Notes: a model not told the origin generated them from the letters alone. Positions 17,928 through 29,825 are shown, numbered from the stretch's first letter. The stretch: 34,831 nucleotides of DNA from an uncultured Mycoplasmatota bacterium (GCA_947166445.1 CAMVED010000009.1:1-34831), one strand, 5' to 3'. Numbers and translations: made by a program.

Positions 17928-19118
17928 TCATTTATCAGTAAATCTAATATTTGCGATATCTATATAGCTATTTTCTCCATAGAGATTTGGATTATCATTA
18001 CCAATGTTTATTCTACCACTTGTTACTCCTTGTGGAACTGTAATAGTATCAGTTATTAAGTGCCATTGTCCATCATTATCAAAATTTTTGACAGATGATA
18101 ACTTTGTTTTAGTATTGTCATTCCATATAATATGTGTCATATTTTGATCAACATTTCTTGAATCTATATATTGCGTTACTTGGGCATTTTCACTTCTGAC
18201 ATAAAAACTTAGAGTATATTTACTTCCTGCAACTACAGAAATATCATTACTACCTGTTATTTGCCATGACGTATCAATAGCACTTGTTGAAGAGTTCCCA
18301 TGTATTCTATAGTATGGTTGATTAGTTAATCCATCAAAACTAGCATCGTTTTTGATTTCTGAAGTTGTTCTGTTTTGATAATGTGTAACTGTATAATTTA
18401 CACTATTTATCTCACTAGCTAAATTTATTTTCCCTTGTTCATATGTCAATCCTAGTTTGCCTTTATATACAATATTTTGATTGTTTTGAGCATTGTATGT
18501 GTTAGGTGTATTATGGTCTAGCCATACTTTCATTTTATAACTATTATAACCACCTTTTGCCAGGCTTCCAGTTTCTATTATATATTTGCTTTTTTCATTT
18601 CTTTCTATCACTTTGTAATCTGATGAACCAACTTTTAAACCTACCTTTATGTACTCATCTGGTATGCAAGCATCTATTCCATTACCAGTTGTACATATAT
18701 TATCTAATGTTATTGTATATGAAGCTGGTATTGTACCATTATTTCTTATATCAAAACTATATTCTTGTTCTTGTTGTAATCCGACTTGATCTTTTACAGG
18801 TACAGCATTCTCTAAACTTATTATATTTTGTTCATTTTGAAAAGTAAGTGCTAGTGTTCCAGCATCAAGTACTACTGTATTATTAGTTTTACTCACATAT
18901 TTTAAGTATGCGTAACTTGATCCCATAGTCATTGAAAGCATTGCACAAAGTGCTGATATTGCTACTAAATACTTCTTTTTATCTTTTTTATATCTAATTT
19001 TAAAACTATCAAATCTTTTTCTTTTAGATGTTACATTTATTTGAACATCATCTTCTTTTATTGCTGGTTTATTTTCTAGTTCTTGTTTCAATGATTTCTC
19101 ATCTTTTTCATCGAACAT
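17928..19118 (-). CDS. TasA/camelysin-like protein with C-terminal carbohydrate-binding-like domain
   Basis: Leader MTMGSSYAYLKYVSKTNNTVVLDAGTLALTF; IPASYTITLDN; C-terminal TSWQITGSNDISVVAGSKYTLSFYVRSENA...DGQWHLITDTITVPQG resembles CBM_4_9-like folds. RBS gaggtgaatagtATG supports start 19118. Confidence 0.7.
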   Translation of the reverse strand: MFDEKDEKSLKQELENKPAIKEDDVQINVTSKRKRFDSFKIRYKKDKKKYLVAISALCAMLSMTMGSSYAYLKYVSKTNNTVVLDAGTLALTFQNEQNIISLENAVPVKDQVGLQQEQEYSFDIRNNGTIPASYTITLDNICTTGNGIDACIPDEYIKVGLKVGSSDYKVIERNEKSKYIIETGSLAKGGYNSYKMKVWLDHNTPNTYNAQNNQNIVYKGKLGLTYEQGKINLASEINSVNYTVTHYQNRTTSEIKNDASFDGLTNQPYYRIHGNSSTSAIDTSWQITGSNDISVVAGSKYTLSFYVRSENAQVTQYIDSRNVDQNMTHIIWNDNTKTKLSSVKNFDNDGQWHLITDTITVPQGVTSGRINIGNDNPNLYGENSYIDIANIRFTDK

Positions 19119-19211
19119 ACTATTCACCTCACAAGTCTACTATTCTATTTGAATTTAGTATAACATAAAATAAAATCATAGTAAATAAATTTGCTTTTTT
19201 TTATATAAAAG

Positions 19212-19240
19212 TTGACTAAATTCTTGTTTTATGGTAAATT
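19212..19240 (+). promoter_or_regulatory. Promoter of rpmB-like gene
   Basis: TTGACT (19212-19217), 17 bp, TAAATT (19235-19240). Confidence 0.6.
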
Positions 19241-19267
19241 TATAGTGCTTATTAAAGGAGGGATATT

Positions 19268-19438
19268 ATGGCAAAAAATGAATCTAACAGAAAACCTAAT
19301 ATTAAAAATTTGCGTTCTCATGCATTAAATGCTACTAAAAAGAAACAAAAACTTAACTTACAAGTGGTAACTTTAGAAAATGGCGAAAAAGTTAAACTAT
19401 CTGCTAAAGAAATTAGAAATATGAAAAAAGCTGCTTAA
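19268..19438 (+). CDS. rpmB: 50S ribosomal protein L28, zinc-less (C-) form
   Basis: 56 aa MAKNESNRKPNIKNLRSHALNATKKKQKLNLQVVTLENGEKVKLSAKEIRNMKKAA; RSHALNATKKKQKLNLQ aligns with L28 RSHAMNASKRTWGANLQ. RBS aaggaggg. Absent from the provided ORF track, whose shortest entry is 60 aa. Confidence 0.85.
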   Translation: MAKNESNRKPNIKNLRSHALNATKKKQKLNLQVVTLENGEKVKLSAKEIRNMKKAA

Positions 19439-19452
19439 TTAGCAGCTTTTTT
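19424..19452. terminator. Bidirectional terminator between rpmB and dnaJ
   Basis: AAAAAAGCTGCT-taatt-AGCAGCTTTTTT, 12-bp stem with the rpmB stop codon at the loop. Confidence 0.85.
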
Positions 19453-19455
19453 GTT

Positions 19456-20583
19456 TTATTGTTTTACAAATTTGTTGTATTTATCTATTGTTTTATCTGA
19501 TAAATCTGTGTTTTGCAATTTTTCTATTAGTTTTTTTTGTTCTCTTGAAAGCTTTTTAGGAGTTATAACATTTATAATTACATAGAAATCGCCATGACTA
19601 TTATAGTTGACATCTTTTATTCCTTTACCCTTTATTCGGTGTTTATCACCAGAGTTTGTTCCAGATGGAACATTTAATGTAACTACTGAGTCTAATAGTT
19701 TTATGTCCTTTTTAGTTCCTAGAATGGCTTCAGTAATTGTAATAGGTAATTCTAAATAAACATCATTACCAATTCTTTCGTAAAAGTCATGTTTTTTTAC
19801 ATTAAACTCAACATATAGATCTCCATTTTCTCCGCCGTTTTGAGAAGCTTCTCCCATTTTAGATAATCTAATTCTATTTCCTGTGTTTACTCCTTCAGGA
19901 ATTTTAACATCTAGATCTTTTACTATTTTTATGCGCCCAGCTCCTTTACATTTTGAGCAGGTTTTATCATAAGTAATACCTTGTCCTTTACATTTTGAAC
20001 AAGTTGTTTTGGTCAAGAAACTTCCAAAGATGGTATTTTGCCTTCCAGTTATTGTTCCGCTTCCGTGGCATTCATCACATGTATGTTCAGAAAATCCACC
20101 TTTTCCATTGCATTCTGGACAGGTATCCATAGTTGTAATTTCTATTTCTTTGGTTGTTCCTAAAGCTGCTTCCATAAAAGTTATATCCATTTCTAAAAGA
20201 GTGTCTCTACCTTTAGTCTTTCTATTGCTTCTTCCTCTAGAAGAGAATCCAAACGATCCTCCGCCCATTCCAAAATCAAAAATATTATCAAATATATCAG
20301 AAAAATCAAAGTCAGAAAAGTCAAATCCACTAAAGCCATTTGGACCACCTGCCCCATTGTTTTCAAACGCAGCATGTCCAAATTGATTATATTGTTTTCT
20401 TCTTCCTTCATCGGATAAAACAGCGTAAGCTTCTTGTGCTTCTTTAAATTTTTCTTCTGCGCCAGGTTCTTTATTTACATCAGGATGATACTTTTTCGCT
20501 AGTTTTCTAAATGCTAATTTTATATCTTTTTCACTTGCGTTTTTATCTACTCCTAAAACTTCATAATAATCACGTTTTGCCAT
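19456..20583 (-). CDS. dnaJ: Chaperone DnaJ
   Basis: J domain with HPD, G/F region, four CxxCxGxG-type Zn repeats. Confidence 0.98.
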   Translation of the reverse strand: MAKRDYYEVLGVDKNASEKDIKLAFRKLAKKYHPDVNKEPGAEEKFKEAQEAYAVLSDEGRRKQYNQFGHAAFENNGAGGPNGFSGFDFSDFDFSDIFDNIFDFGMGGGSFGFSSRGRSNRKTKGRDTLLEMDITFMEAALGTTKEIEITTMDTCPECNGKGGFSEHTCDECHGSGTITGRQNTIFGSFLTKTTCSKCKGQGITYDKTCSKCKGAGRIKIVKDLDVKIPEGVNTGNRIRLSKMGEASQNGGENGDLYVEFNVKKHDFYERIGNDVYLELPITITEAILGTKKDIKLLDSVVTLNVPSGTNSGDKHRIKGKGIKDVNYNSHGDFYVIINVITPKKLSREQKKLIEKLQNTDLSDKTIDKYNKFVKQ

Positions 20584-20596
20584 AAACTACCTCTTT

Positions 20597-22393
20597 CTAC
20601 TTAACTATTTCTTTAAACTCCCTTATAGTATCTCTAAACATTTCTACTGCTTTACCTATCGTATCATCATTCGCTATGTCAATTCCAGTTTTCTTTAGTA
20701 TTTCAAGTGGAAAATCACTTCCTCCACTCGATAAAAACTTCATATAATTATCAAGTGCTCCTTCTTTTTTGTTTAGAATATCACTAACTATTCTGCATGC
20801 TGTTGCAATTCCTGTTGCATATTTATATACATAAAAACTTGTATAAAAATGGGGAATCCTTGCCCATTCTAGTTTAATTAAATCATCACTTATTGCAGCA
20901 TCTGTAAAATATTTTTTATTTAATTCTAAATACGTTTGTGATAAAAGTTCTTCTGTTAATACTTCACCAGATTCTTCAAGATCATGAATTTTAAGTTCAA
21001 ATTCTGCAAACATTGTTTGCCTAATTAGAGTTGTTCTAAAATTCTCTAATAAATTATTTAAATAATATGCCTTTTCTTCTTTAGTTTCTGCATGAAGACT
21101 GCAGTATTTATTTAGAAATATTTCATTTACAGTAGAAGCTATTTCTGCAAGAAAAATTGGATAACCAGCATCATGGTATTCTTGATATTTATGTGAATAA
21201 AAACTATGCATTGAATGTCCAAGTTCATGGGCTACTGTTGAAACATCAGTGAACTTTCCTTCAAAGTTTAAAAGTACATATGGAAGTGTGTCATAACTAC
21301 CCCAAGAATAAGCTCCATTTCTTTTGTTTTCGTTGTTATAAACATCAATACAATTACTATTAAACAAATTCTGCAAGTCATTTATATATGTTTCTCCAAG
21401 AGGTTCTAGAGCTTTTAACACTAATTCTTTAGATTCTTCATAAGTAAACTTTTTAGTAACATTATTAACAAGTGGTGCATAAACATCATACATATGTATT
21501 TCATCTAAACCTAATATTTCTTTTCTTAAATTCATGTAATCTTCCATTATGTCTAAATTATTATGAACCTTTTCTATTAGTGAAGTATATAGTTTTTTAT
21601 CTATGTTGTCACTATATAAACTCATTTCTAATGGACTATTATACTTTCTAGTATTTGATATAAAGAAATTACTTTTTACATTTCCTTTTAAAAGTGACGC
21701 AAAAGTATGTCTAAAATTATTATATGAACTATATAAGCTTTCAAATGCTTCTTTGCGTACTCTTCTATCTTTTGATCTTAAATAAAGTGAATAATTACTA
21801 TTAGTTAATTCTACTTCTTCTCCATCTTCATTTTTTATACTTTTAAACTTTAAATCAACATCATCAAGCATTCTAAAAGTATTTTCTTCACTTGAAAATA
21901 TTTCTCCCATTCTAGCCATCATTTCTTCTTGTTCTAATGGAAGAATATGATCTTTTTCTCTAAATAATTCTTTAAACATGAAAGTATACTTTTCTAATTC
22001 TTTGTTTTCTTTGATAAACTTTTCAACATCACTATACTCTTTTTTTAAAAGTTCTGGCGTATAAAAAGCCAATTTTTCAGAGACTTCATCTGTAAATTTG
22101 TCAACCCTTCCCATAAGTGCTTCACTTGAGGCAATTGACTTATCTTCATCAGATTTCATATGTGAGTATACTACTAGTTTATCTATAATTCTTATTAGTG
22201 AAAAATACTCTTCTGTCGCTTTTAATAGAGTTTCACTACTATCTGCAAGATGATCTTTGTATTTTAAAAAATCTTCTGTTTTTTGTTTTACTTTTTCTAT
22301 ATCTTTTTTTACTTCTTCATCACTTTTATATATTTTTGTTAAATCCCATTTATACTTACTATCTATTTCTTCTCTTTTTTTTGTTTTTGACAT
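20597..22393 (-). CDS. pepF: Oligoendopeptidase F (M3 family)
   Basis: VAHELGHSMHSFYS (HExxH), GSYDTLPYVLLNFEGKFTDVST, FYTSFYVYKYATGIATA. Confidence 0.95.
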   Translation of the reverse strand: MSKTKKREEIDSKYKWDLTKIYKSDEEVKKDIEKVKQKTEDFLKYKDHLADSSETLLKATEEYFSLIRIIDKLVVYSHMKSDEDKSIASSEALMGRVDKFTDEVSEKLAFYTPELLKKEYSDVEKFIKENKELEKYTFMFKELFREKDHILPLEQEEMMARMGEIFSSEENTFRMLDDVDLKFKSIKNEDGEEVELTNSNYSLYLRSKDRRVRKEAFESLYSSYNNFRHTFASLLKGNVKSNFFISNTRKYNSPLEMSLYSDNIDKKLYTSLIEKVHNNLDIMEDYMNLRKEILGLDEIHMYDVYAPLVNNVTKKFTYEESKELVLKALEPLGETYINDLQNLFNSNCIDVYNNENKRNGAYSWGSYDTLPYVLLNFEGKFTDVSTVAHELGHSMHSFYSHKYQEYHDAGYPIFLAEIASTVNEIFLNKYCSLHAETKEEKAYYLNNLLENFRTTLIRQTMFAEFELKIHDLEESGEVLTEELLSQTYLELNKKYFTDAAISDDLIKLEWARIPHFYTSFYVYKYATGIATACRIVSDILNKKEGALDNYMKFLSSGGSDFPLEILKKTGIDIANDDTIGKAVEMFRDTIREFKEIVK

Positions 22394-22423
22394 AGCTTCT
22401 CCTTTTTATTTATTTTTTATAGG

Positions 22424-22453
22424 TTTTAAGCCTTACAAATGTAAGGCTTAAAA
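22424..22453. other. 13-bp perfect inverted repeat between dnaK and pepF
   Basis: TTTTAAGCCTTAC-aaat-GTAAGGCTTAAAA; no U-tract on the minus (transcribed) strand. Confidence 0.7.
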
Positions 22454-22462
22454 CTATTATTT

Positions 22463-24801
<2,339 letters not shown>

Positions 24802-24810
24802 ACATCCTCC

Positions 24811-25800
24811 TTACTTTTTGTTTAAATTATCTTTAATATATCCAAGAAGTGTAACCACTTTAGAATATTCCATTCTTTTTGGCCCTATTATAGCAATAGT
24901 TCCTTCATCATCATCTGTTTTATACTTTGTTTTTATAATTGTTACATCTTCATCTAAATTTGATTCATTACCAATGTAAATATTAATATCTTTATCATCT
25001 TCTTCAACAGATTGTAATAAATTTTCATCATCTAATTTATTAAATATCTTTTTTATTTTTTCTACATTGTTAAATTCTGGTTGATTAAGTATTTTAGTTT
25101 TTCCTACAAATGTTGCATCACTTTTTATAGCAAAATCATTAAACACATCAAAGAACGCATTATATAAAGCTTCATGTTGTTTTACATATTGATTAATTAT
25201 TGGCTTTATTTCAAACTCTAGTTTTTCTTTTATTTCGTGTATTGGAGTACCCACAATTAGTTTGTTGATAAGTTCAACTGTTTTTGTAATTTCTTCAAGT
25301 GATACCCCTTCAACTTTCATATCTTTATGCTCTACATGACCTTTGTCAGTAACAATAATTGCGACTAACTTTGACTCATTTATTGGAAGAACTTCTACTT
25401 TTTGTAGTTTATTATCAATAACACTGTTTCCTAAAACTACTGATGTATAATCGGTTATTTCTGAAATAATTTCTAGACTTTTTTTCAACACTTCATTTAA
25501 AGCAAGCTTATTATTATTAAATATCGTTTGAAGTTTTAGCATGTCTTCCCCAGTCATTTCTTTTGGTTTCATCAAATTATCTACATAATATCTATAGCCT
25601 TCTTGACTAGGAATTCTTCCCGAGGATATATGGGCTTTTTCAAGAAAACCTTCATTTTCTAAAGCTGCCATTTCGTTTCTAACTGTGGCAGACGAACAAT
25701 TTAACTCATCACAGATTAATTTAGAACCTACTGGAGTTACATTTTTGACATACTCTCGGATTATGATTTCTAATACTTTTTCTTGTCTTGTAGTAAGCAT
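24811..25800 (-). CDS. hrcA: Heat-inducible transcription repressor HrcA
   Basis: LTTRQEKVLEIIIREYVKNVTPVGSKLI...SSATVRNEMAALENEGFLEKAHISSGRIPSQEGYRYYVD. Confidence 0.98.
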   Translation of the reverse strand: MLTTRQEKVLEIIIREYVKNVTPVGSKLICDELNCSSATVRNEMAALENEGFLEKAHISSGRIPSQEGYRYYVDNLMKPKEMTGEDMLKLQTIFNNNKLALNEVLKKSLEIISEITDYTSVVLGNSVIDNKLQKVEVLPINESKLVAIIVTDKGHVEHKDMKVEGVSLEEITKTVELINKLIVGTPIHEIKEKLEFEIKPIINQYVKQHEALYNAFFDVFNDFAIKSDATFVGKTKILNQPEFNNVEKIKKIFNKLDDENLLQSVEEDDKDINIYIGNESNLDEDVTIIKTKYKTDDDEGTIAIIGPKRMEYSKVVTLLGYIKDNLNKK

Positions 25801-25813
25801 ACAAACACCTCTT

Positions 25814-25840
25814 TTAGCACTATTAATGTTTCAGTGCTAA
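25814..25840. promoter_or_regulatory. CIRCE element 1
   Basis: TTAGCACTa-N9-cAGTGCTAA, 27 bp; 8-bp perfect arms. Confidence 0.9.
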
Positions 25841-25844
25841 TCTC

Positions 25845-25873
25845 ATTATAATAGTATGTTTTAGCATTGTCAA
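25845..25873 (-). promoter_or_regulatory. Sigma-A-like promoter of hrcA operon
   Basis: Minus TTGACA (25873-25868), 17 bp, TATAAT (25850-25845); consensus boxes. Confidence 0.9.
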
Positions 25874-25887
25874 TATATGAGTGCTAA
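25861..25887. promoter_or_regulatory. CIRCE element 2 (one imperfect arm)
   Basis: TTAGCATTG-N9-GAGTGCTAA; overlaps the -35 box. Confidence 0.8.
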
Positions 25888-25902
25888 TTTTTTTGGAAAT
25901 TA

Positions 25903-25934
25903 TATAAAAAAGAAGTAAATGTGTTTTTACTTCC
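25903..25934 (-). terminator. Terminator of the 25936..27855 gene
   Basis: Minus GAAGTAAA-aacaca-TTTACTTC-TTTTTTATA. Confidence 0.75.
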
Positions 25935-25935
25935 T

Positions 25936-27855
25936 TTATTTTACGACTTTTACCGTAGTTCCTGTTGGTACATTATTATATATATATTTTGCTGTTTTGA
26001 AAGGTAAATTTATGCATCCATGAGAACCATTGTATGTATATATATCCCCTCCGAAAGTCCATCTCCAAGTTGCATCGTGTAATCCAATATCGCCATATAT
26101 TGGCATCCAATAGTTTACAAAACTTTTGTAGTCTGGACCTATTAGATAAATCTCTCTTGCTTTACCTCTTATTTTAAATGTTCCTGTAGGTGTATCATGC
26201 ACATACTTTTGGCCTGTTACTATCAATGATGTGTATTGTACTTTACCATATTTATAATACCATAATTTTTGTTTTGAAATTGATACTTTAATATATGGTG
26301 CAGGTGGTTTTTTCTTGAATTTTGCTACATATGTAAAAGATGAATTTTTTACTAAGGTGAAATTTGATTTTTTCGAAATTCTTTTGCTTCCTTTGTACCA
26401 CCCTAAAAAGTTATAATCACTATTTGGTTTAGCTTTCAGATAGTGTTTGCGCTTATTATTAGTCTTAGCATAATTAACAGAAATTGTACCACCTTTTTCT
26501 GCTTTGATAACTGCTTTTTGTTTCGTAGGCGCGAAATTGTATTCAATATATGTTATAGGATTATTAGCGGCTTTAATTGAATTTATATTTTTACTACCTT
26601 TTACTACTAGTTTTGTAATATTGTTGTTGGAAACGTTTACTTTTCTTAATGAAATAGCATCTGTTATATTTACTGATTTTATTTTATTGTTTGGCACAGA
26701 TATATTTTCAAGTGCAGTGAATGATTTTAGATTAAGTGATCCATATATTAATCTTTTTTCTGGCCAATATATTTTTTTAACTCTACCATAACCATTAGTT
26801 ATTGAATTAATATCGTTTTTTGAAAACCACGTAGCCGAATTACTACTGTCATATGCTGAATTTATTTTTTTACCATTTGATTTTCCATTTTCTTTAATAT
26901 TCATAAAAACTTTTAAAGCGCTTCGTTCACTACTTTTTGATATATATTTTATATTATTACTTCCAGCATATGTTTTGAAAGCTATATGAGTTTTTGATAG
27001 TTCTTCGATGTTAGGATCAAAATATTTGTTTTGATAGTCATCTGATTCATTTAATTCATTTTGATTTGGATTTTCGTTTTTATCTTCATCTTCCGTATCA
27101 TTATCTTGTATATCATCAATGTTTTCTTTTTCTGTTATTTCATTTTCTAAATTATCTATGTACTCACCTGTTATATCATTATACTCTTTATATGAGTCTG
27201 CTGTTGGATCAAACATTCTCCAGCAATTATCAACATAAGCTTCTGCCCAAACATGATTAATACTTTTATTATCTACATTGAATTCCCAGTCGTTGTAGTT
27301 ATCTCTTGCATTTTTATTGTAATATCCTCCTACCAAACGAGCAGGAATGTTTTGTGTTCTAGCAAGCGCTATTAATGTTGCTGTATATCCATTTGCTCTT
27401 GCCCTTACTTTTCCATAAATTTCATATTCATATATTAATAGATAATATGGGTTATCATATCTCTTGTCAAAAGATAAACCTGTTATACGATCTGGAGTTT
27501 CATAGTAATAATAATTATCTAAAATCCAATCATAAAACTTTTCTAACTTTTCTACGTCAGAAAAACTATTTGGATTCCCTTCCAAAATAGTATTGTTTGC
27601 TAAATCCTTAAGTTTGTTTTGTTGTGTTGTAGTTAATGCTGTGTAATTAGATTCTTCCAATTCTTTTAAAGATAAATCAAGATAACTACTTCTATAAACA
27701 CTACTCATGTTATTGGCTTCAGTTATCATTTTATTATTTTGATCGATTCTTGATTCAATATTTTCAAACGTGTCAGCTTTAACTGAAGAACACACGCAGA
27801 TTAAGGCAAAAAATAAAGAAGCATATATTATGTTTTTTAATTTTAACAAGTTCAT
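25936..27855 (-). CDS. Secreted multidomain protein: transglutaminase-like (Cys replaced) + LRR-like + InlB-B-like repeat + L,D-transpeptidase (YkuD)
   Basis: Signal peptide; RARANGYTATLIALARTQNIPARLVGGYYN...NHVWAEAYVDNCWRMFDPT; LKSFTALENISVPNNKIKSVNITDAISLRKVNVSNNNITKL; YNFLGWYKGSKRISKKSNFTL; TPTGTFKI...GLHDATWRWTFGGDIYTYNGSHGCINLP. Confidence 0.88.
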   Translation of the reverse strand: MNLLKLKNIIYASLFFALICVCSSVKADTFENIESRIDQNNKMITEANNMSSVYRSSYLDLSLKELEESNYTALTTTQQNKLKDLANNTILEGNPNSFSDVEKLEKFYDWILDNYYYYETPDRITGLSFDKRYDNPYYLLIYEYEIYGKVRARANGYTATLIALARTQNIPARLVGGYYNKNARDNYNDWEFNVDNKSINHVWAEAYVDNCWRMFDPTADSYKEYNDITGEYIDNLENEITEKENIDDIQDNDTEDEDKNENPNQNELNESDDYQNKYFDPNIEELSKTHIAFKTYAGSNNIKYISKSSERSALKVFMNIKENGKSNGKKINSAYDSSNSATWFSKNDINSITNGYGRVKKIYWPEKRLIYGSLNLKSFTALENISVPNNKIKSVNITDAISLRKVNVSNNNITKLVVKGSKNINSIKAANNPITYIEYNFAPTKQKAVIKAEKGGTISVNYAKTNNKRKHYLKAKPNSDYNFLGWYKGSKRISKKSNFTLVKNSSFTYVAKFKKKPPAPYIKVSISKQKLWYYKYGKVQYTSLIVTGQKYVHDTPTGTFKIRGKAREIYLIGPDYKSFVNYWMPIYGDIGLHDATWRWTFGGDIYTYNGSHGCINLPFKTAKYIYNNVPTGTTVKVVK

Positions 27856-27961
27856 AATATCACTCCTTTATTTTATGTTACATGTTTATAATATAGTAAT
27901 TTTTTAAATGTGTCAATTAATAATTAATTGTTTTACGTCTAATTGTCAATTGTTTTACTAT

Positions 27962-28492
27962 TTATTTAAAATAATAATTGTGTTTCTTTTCATGGCCCAA
28001 AGTAGTTTTATCTCCATGTCCTGGATATAATATAATATCATTATCATAATTCTTTATTTTTTCTAGTGAAGCAATCATATCTTGATAATTACCTCCGGGA
28101 AGGTCTACTCTTCCAATGCTATCTTTAAAAATGAAATCTCCTACTAGCATTATATTGTAATCTTTGAAATAAAATGTTAAGCAAGTATTAGAATGACCCG
28201 GAGTATAAATTACTTCAAAGTTAAAGGGCCCTATTTTTTTGTGCCCTTCAAACAGGTTTTTGTAATCATACACTTGAGCTTTGTAAAAAGAGCTTAGACT
28301 ATCGGCGCACATGGTATGATCAAAATGGTTATGAGTTAATAATATACCAATTGGTGTTACTTTTAGTTTATCTATTTTTTTGATAATATTATTTTCTTCA
28401 TCTCCAGGATCCACTATTAAACATTTATCATCTTCATATAAAATATAGCAATTTGTTTGTAGTTTACCAACTACTAAATTAAGCATTTTCAT
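27962..28492 (-). CDS. Metallo-beta-lactamase-fold hydrolase (glyoxalase II-like)
   Basis: LLTHNHFDHTMCADSL (HxHxDH), YTPGHSNTCL, LVGDFIF, LYPGHGDKTTLGHE. Confidence 0.93.
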   Translation of the reverse strand: MKMLNLVVGKLQTNCYILYEDDKCLIVDPGDEENNIIKKIDKLKVTPIGILLTHNHFDHTMCADSLSSFYKAQVYDYKNLFEGHKKIGPFNFEVIYTPGHSNTCLTFYFKDYNIMLVGDFIFKDSIGRVDLPGGNYQDMIASLEKIKNYDNDIILYPGHGDKTTLGHEKKHNYYFK

Positions 28493-29789
28493 TGTTTAAT
28501 CCTTCTTTATAAGCATCGATAAGCCATGTTGGGTCTTTGCATCCCATAAATGGAATTACCGCATTTTTATGTCTATATAATTTACCTATTTCTTCTTTTG
28601 ATATATGTTCTGCTCCTGGTATCTCATTAATTATTAAATCTGATGTAACTCCAGGATAGTCTTCAAATTTTTCACGAGCTGGTTCAATATCAGTTACATA
28701 TACTTTGTCTGCTGTTTTTAATACTTCTGCAAACTCTTTATAAAATGCTTCTGTTCTTGAAATAGTATATGGAATAAGAACAGGTACTAATTCTTTATTT
28801 GGATACTTTTGTCTTGCGGTTTTTAGTACAGTTGCTACTTCGTTTGGATGATGAGCATAGTCATCTACTAAAACAACTTCTCCAATGTGTTCTTCACTAA
28901 ATCTTCTTTTTGCTCCTTTAAAATCATTTAAATACTTAATAATATCTTCTTTTGATATTCCATTTAAGTATGCTACATAAATACATGCTAAAGCATTTTC
29001 TATCATATGTTCTCCAAAAATATTTAGATTAAAATTTCCGAATAGTTCATCGCCTATGTAAACATCAAAATTACTTCCATCTTCTCTTAATTCTTTAATG
29101 ATTCCTCTTACATAATTGCCTTCATTTAAACCATAGTATATAATTTTATCACTTACTAGTTTTTTAACATTTTCATTGTCCCCACAAGCTATTACTTTCT
29201 CTTTGGTTTTTTCAGTAAACTTTTGAAATGCTGATATGACATCATCTAAATCTTTATAATAGTCAACATGATCAAAAAAGATGTTGGTAATAATAGTATA
29301 TTTTGGACTATAGTTTAGAAAATGTCTTCTAAACTCACATGATTCTACTACAAAATTGTTTGAATCTTTATTAACATATCCAGTTCCATCACCAATTAAA
29401 TAGTTTGTACCAATAGTATTTTCTAATATATGTGACAGCATAGCAGTAGTTGTTGTTTTTCCATGTGTACCACAGATGGAAATTGTATCATACTTTCTAG
29501 TTAATTCTCCAACCATTTCATAGTATTCATACATAGTACACCCTAATTCTTTTGCTTTTTTTATAGCATAGTGATCTTTAGGTAAAGCTCCAGTGTAAAC
29601 AAAAATCATGTCATTTTCTAACTTTTCTGCATCTTTGTAAACAGGAATATTTCTTTTATCTAGTTCTTCTTTAGTAAATGAATATGTCTTAGCGTCATCA
29701 CAACCTATTACAACACTTCCTGAATCAAATAACATAGTAGCAAGAGAGGCCATTCCTGAACCTTCAATACCTGCGAAAAAATATCTCAT
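28479..29789 (-). CDS. murC: UDP-N-acetylmuramate--L-alanine ligase
   Basis: FAGIEGSGMASLA, ICGTHGKTTTTAMLSHIL, TNIFFDHVDYY, VDDYAHHPNEV. Confidence 0.9.
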   Translation of the reverse strand: MRYFFAGIEGSGMASLATMLFDSGSVVIGCDDAKTYSFTKEELDKRNIPVYKDAEKLENDMIFVYTGALPKDHYAIKKAKELGCTMYEYYEMVGELTRKYDTISICGTHGKTTTTAMLSHILENTIGTNYLIGDGTGYVNKDSNNFVVESCEFRRHFLNYSPKYTIITNIFFDHVDYYKDLDDVISAFQKFTEKTKEKVIACGDNENVKKLVSDKIIYYGLNEGNYVRGIIKELREDGSNFDVYIGDELFGNFNLNIFGEHMIENALACIYVAYLNGISKEDIIKYLNDFKGAKRRFSEEHIGEVVLVDDYAHHPNEVATVLKTARQKYPNKELVPVLIPYTISRTEAFYKEFAEVLKTADKVYVTDIEPAREKFEDYPGVTSDLIINEIPGAEHISKEEIGKLYRHKNAVIPFMGCKDPTWLIDAYKEGLNNENA

Positions 29790-29825
29790 ATTATCACTCC
29801 TAATTCATTATAATTATATAATTTT

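Noticed and set aside
20009-20386. Plus-strand ORF (125 aa) and minus-strand 20193..20411 ORF overlapping dnaJ
   Set aside because: Alternative frames of dnaJ; no RBS or recognisable domain.
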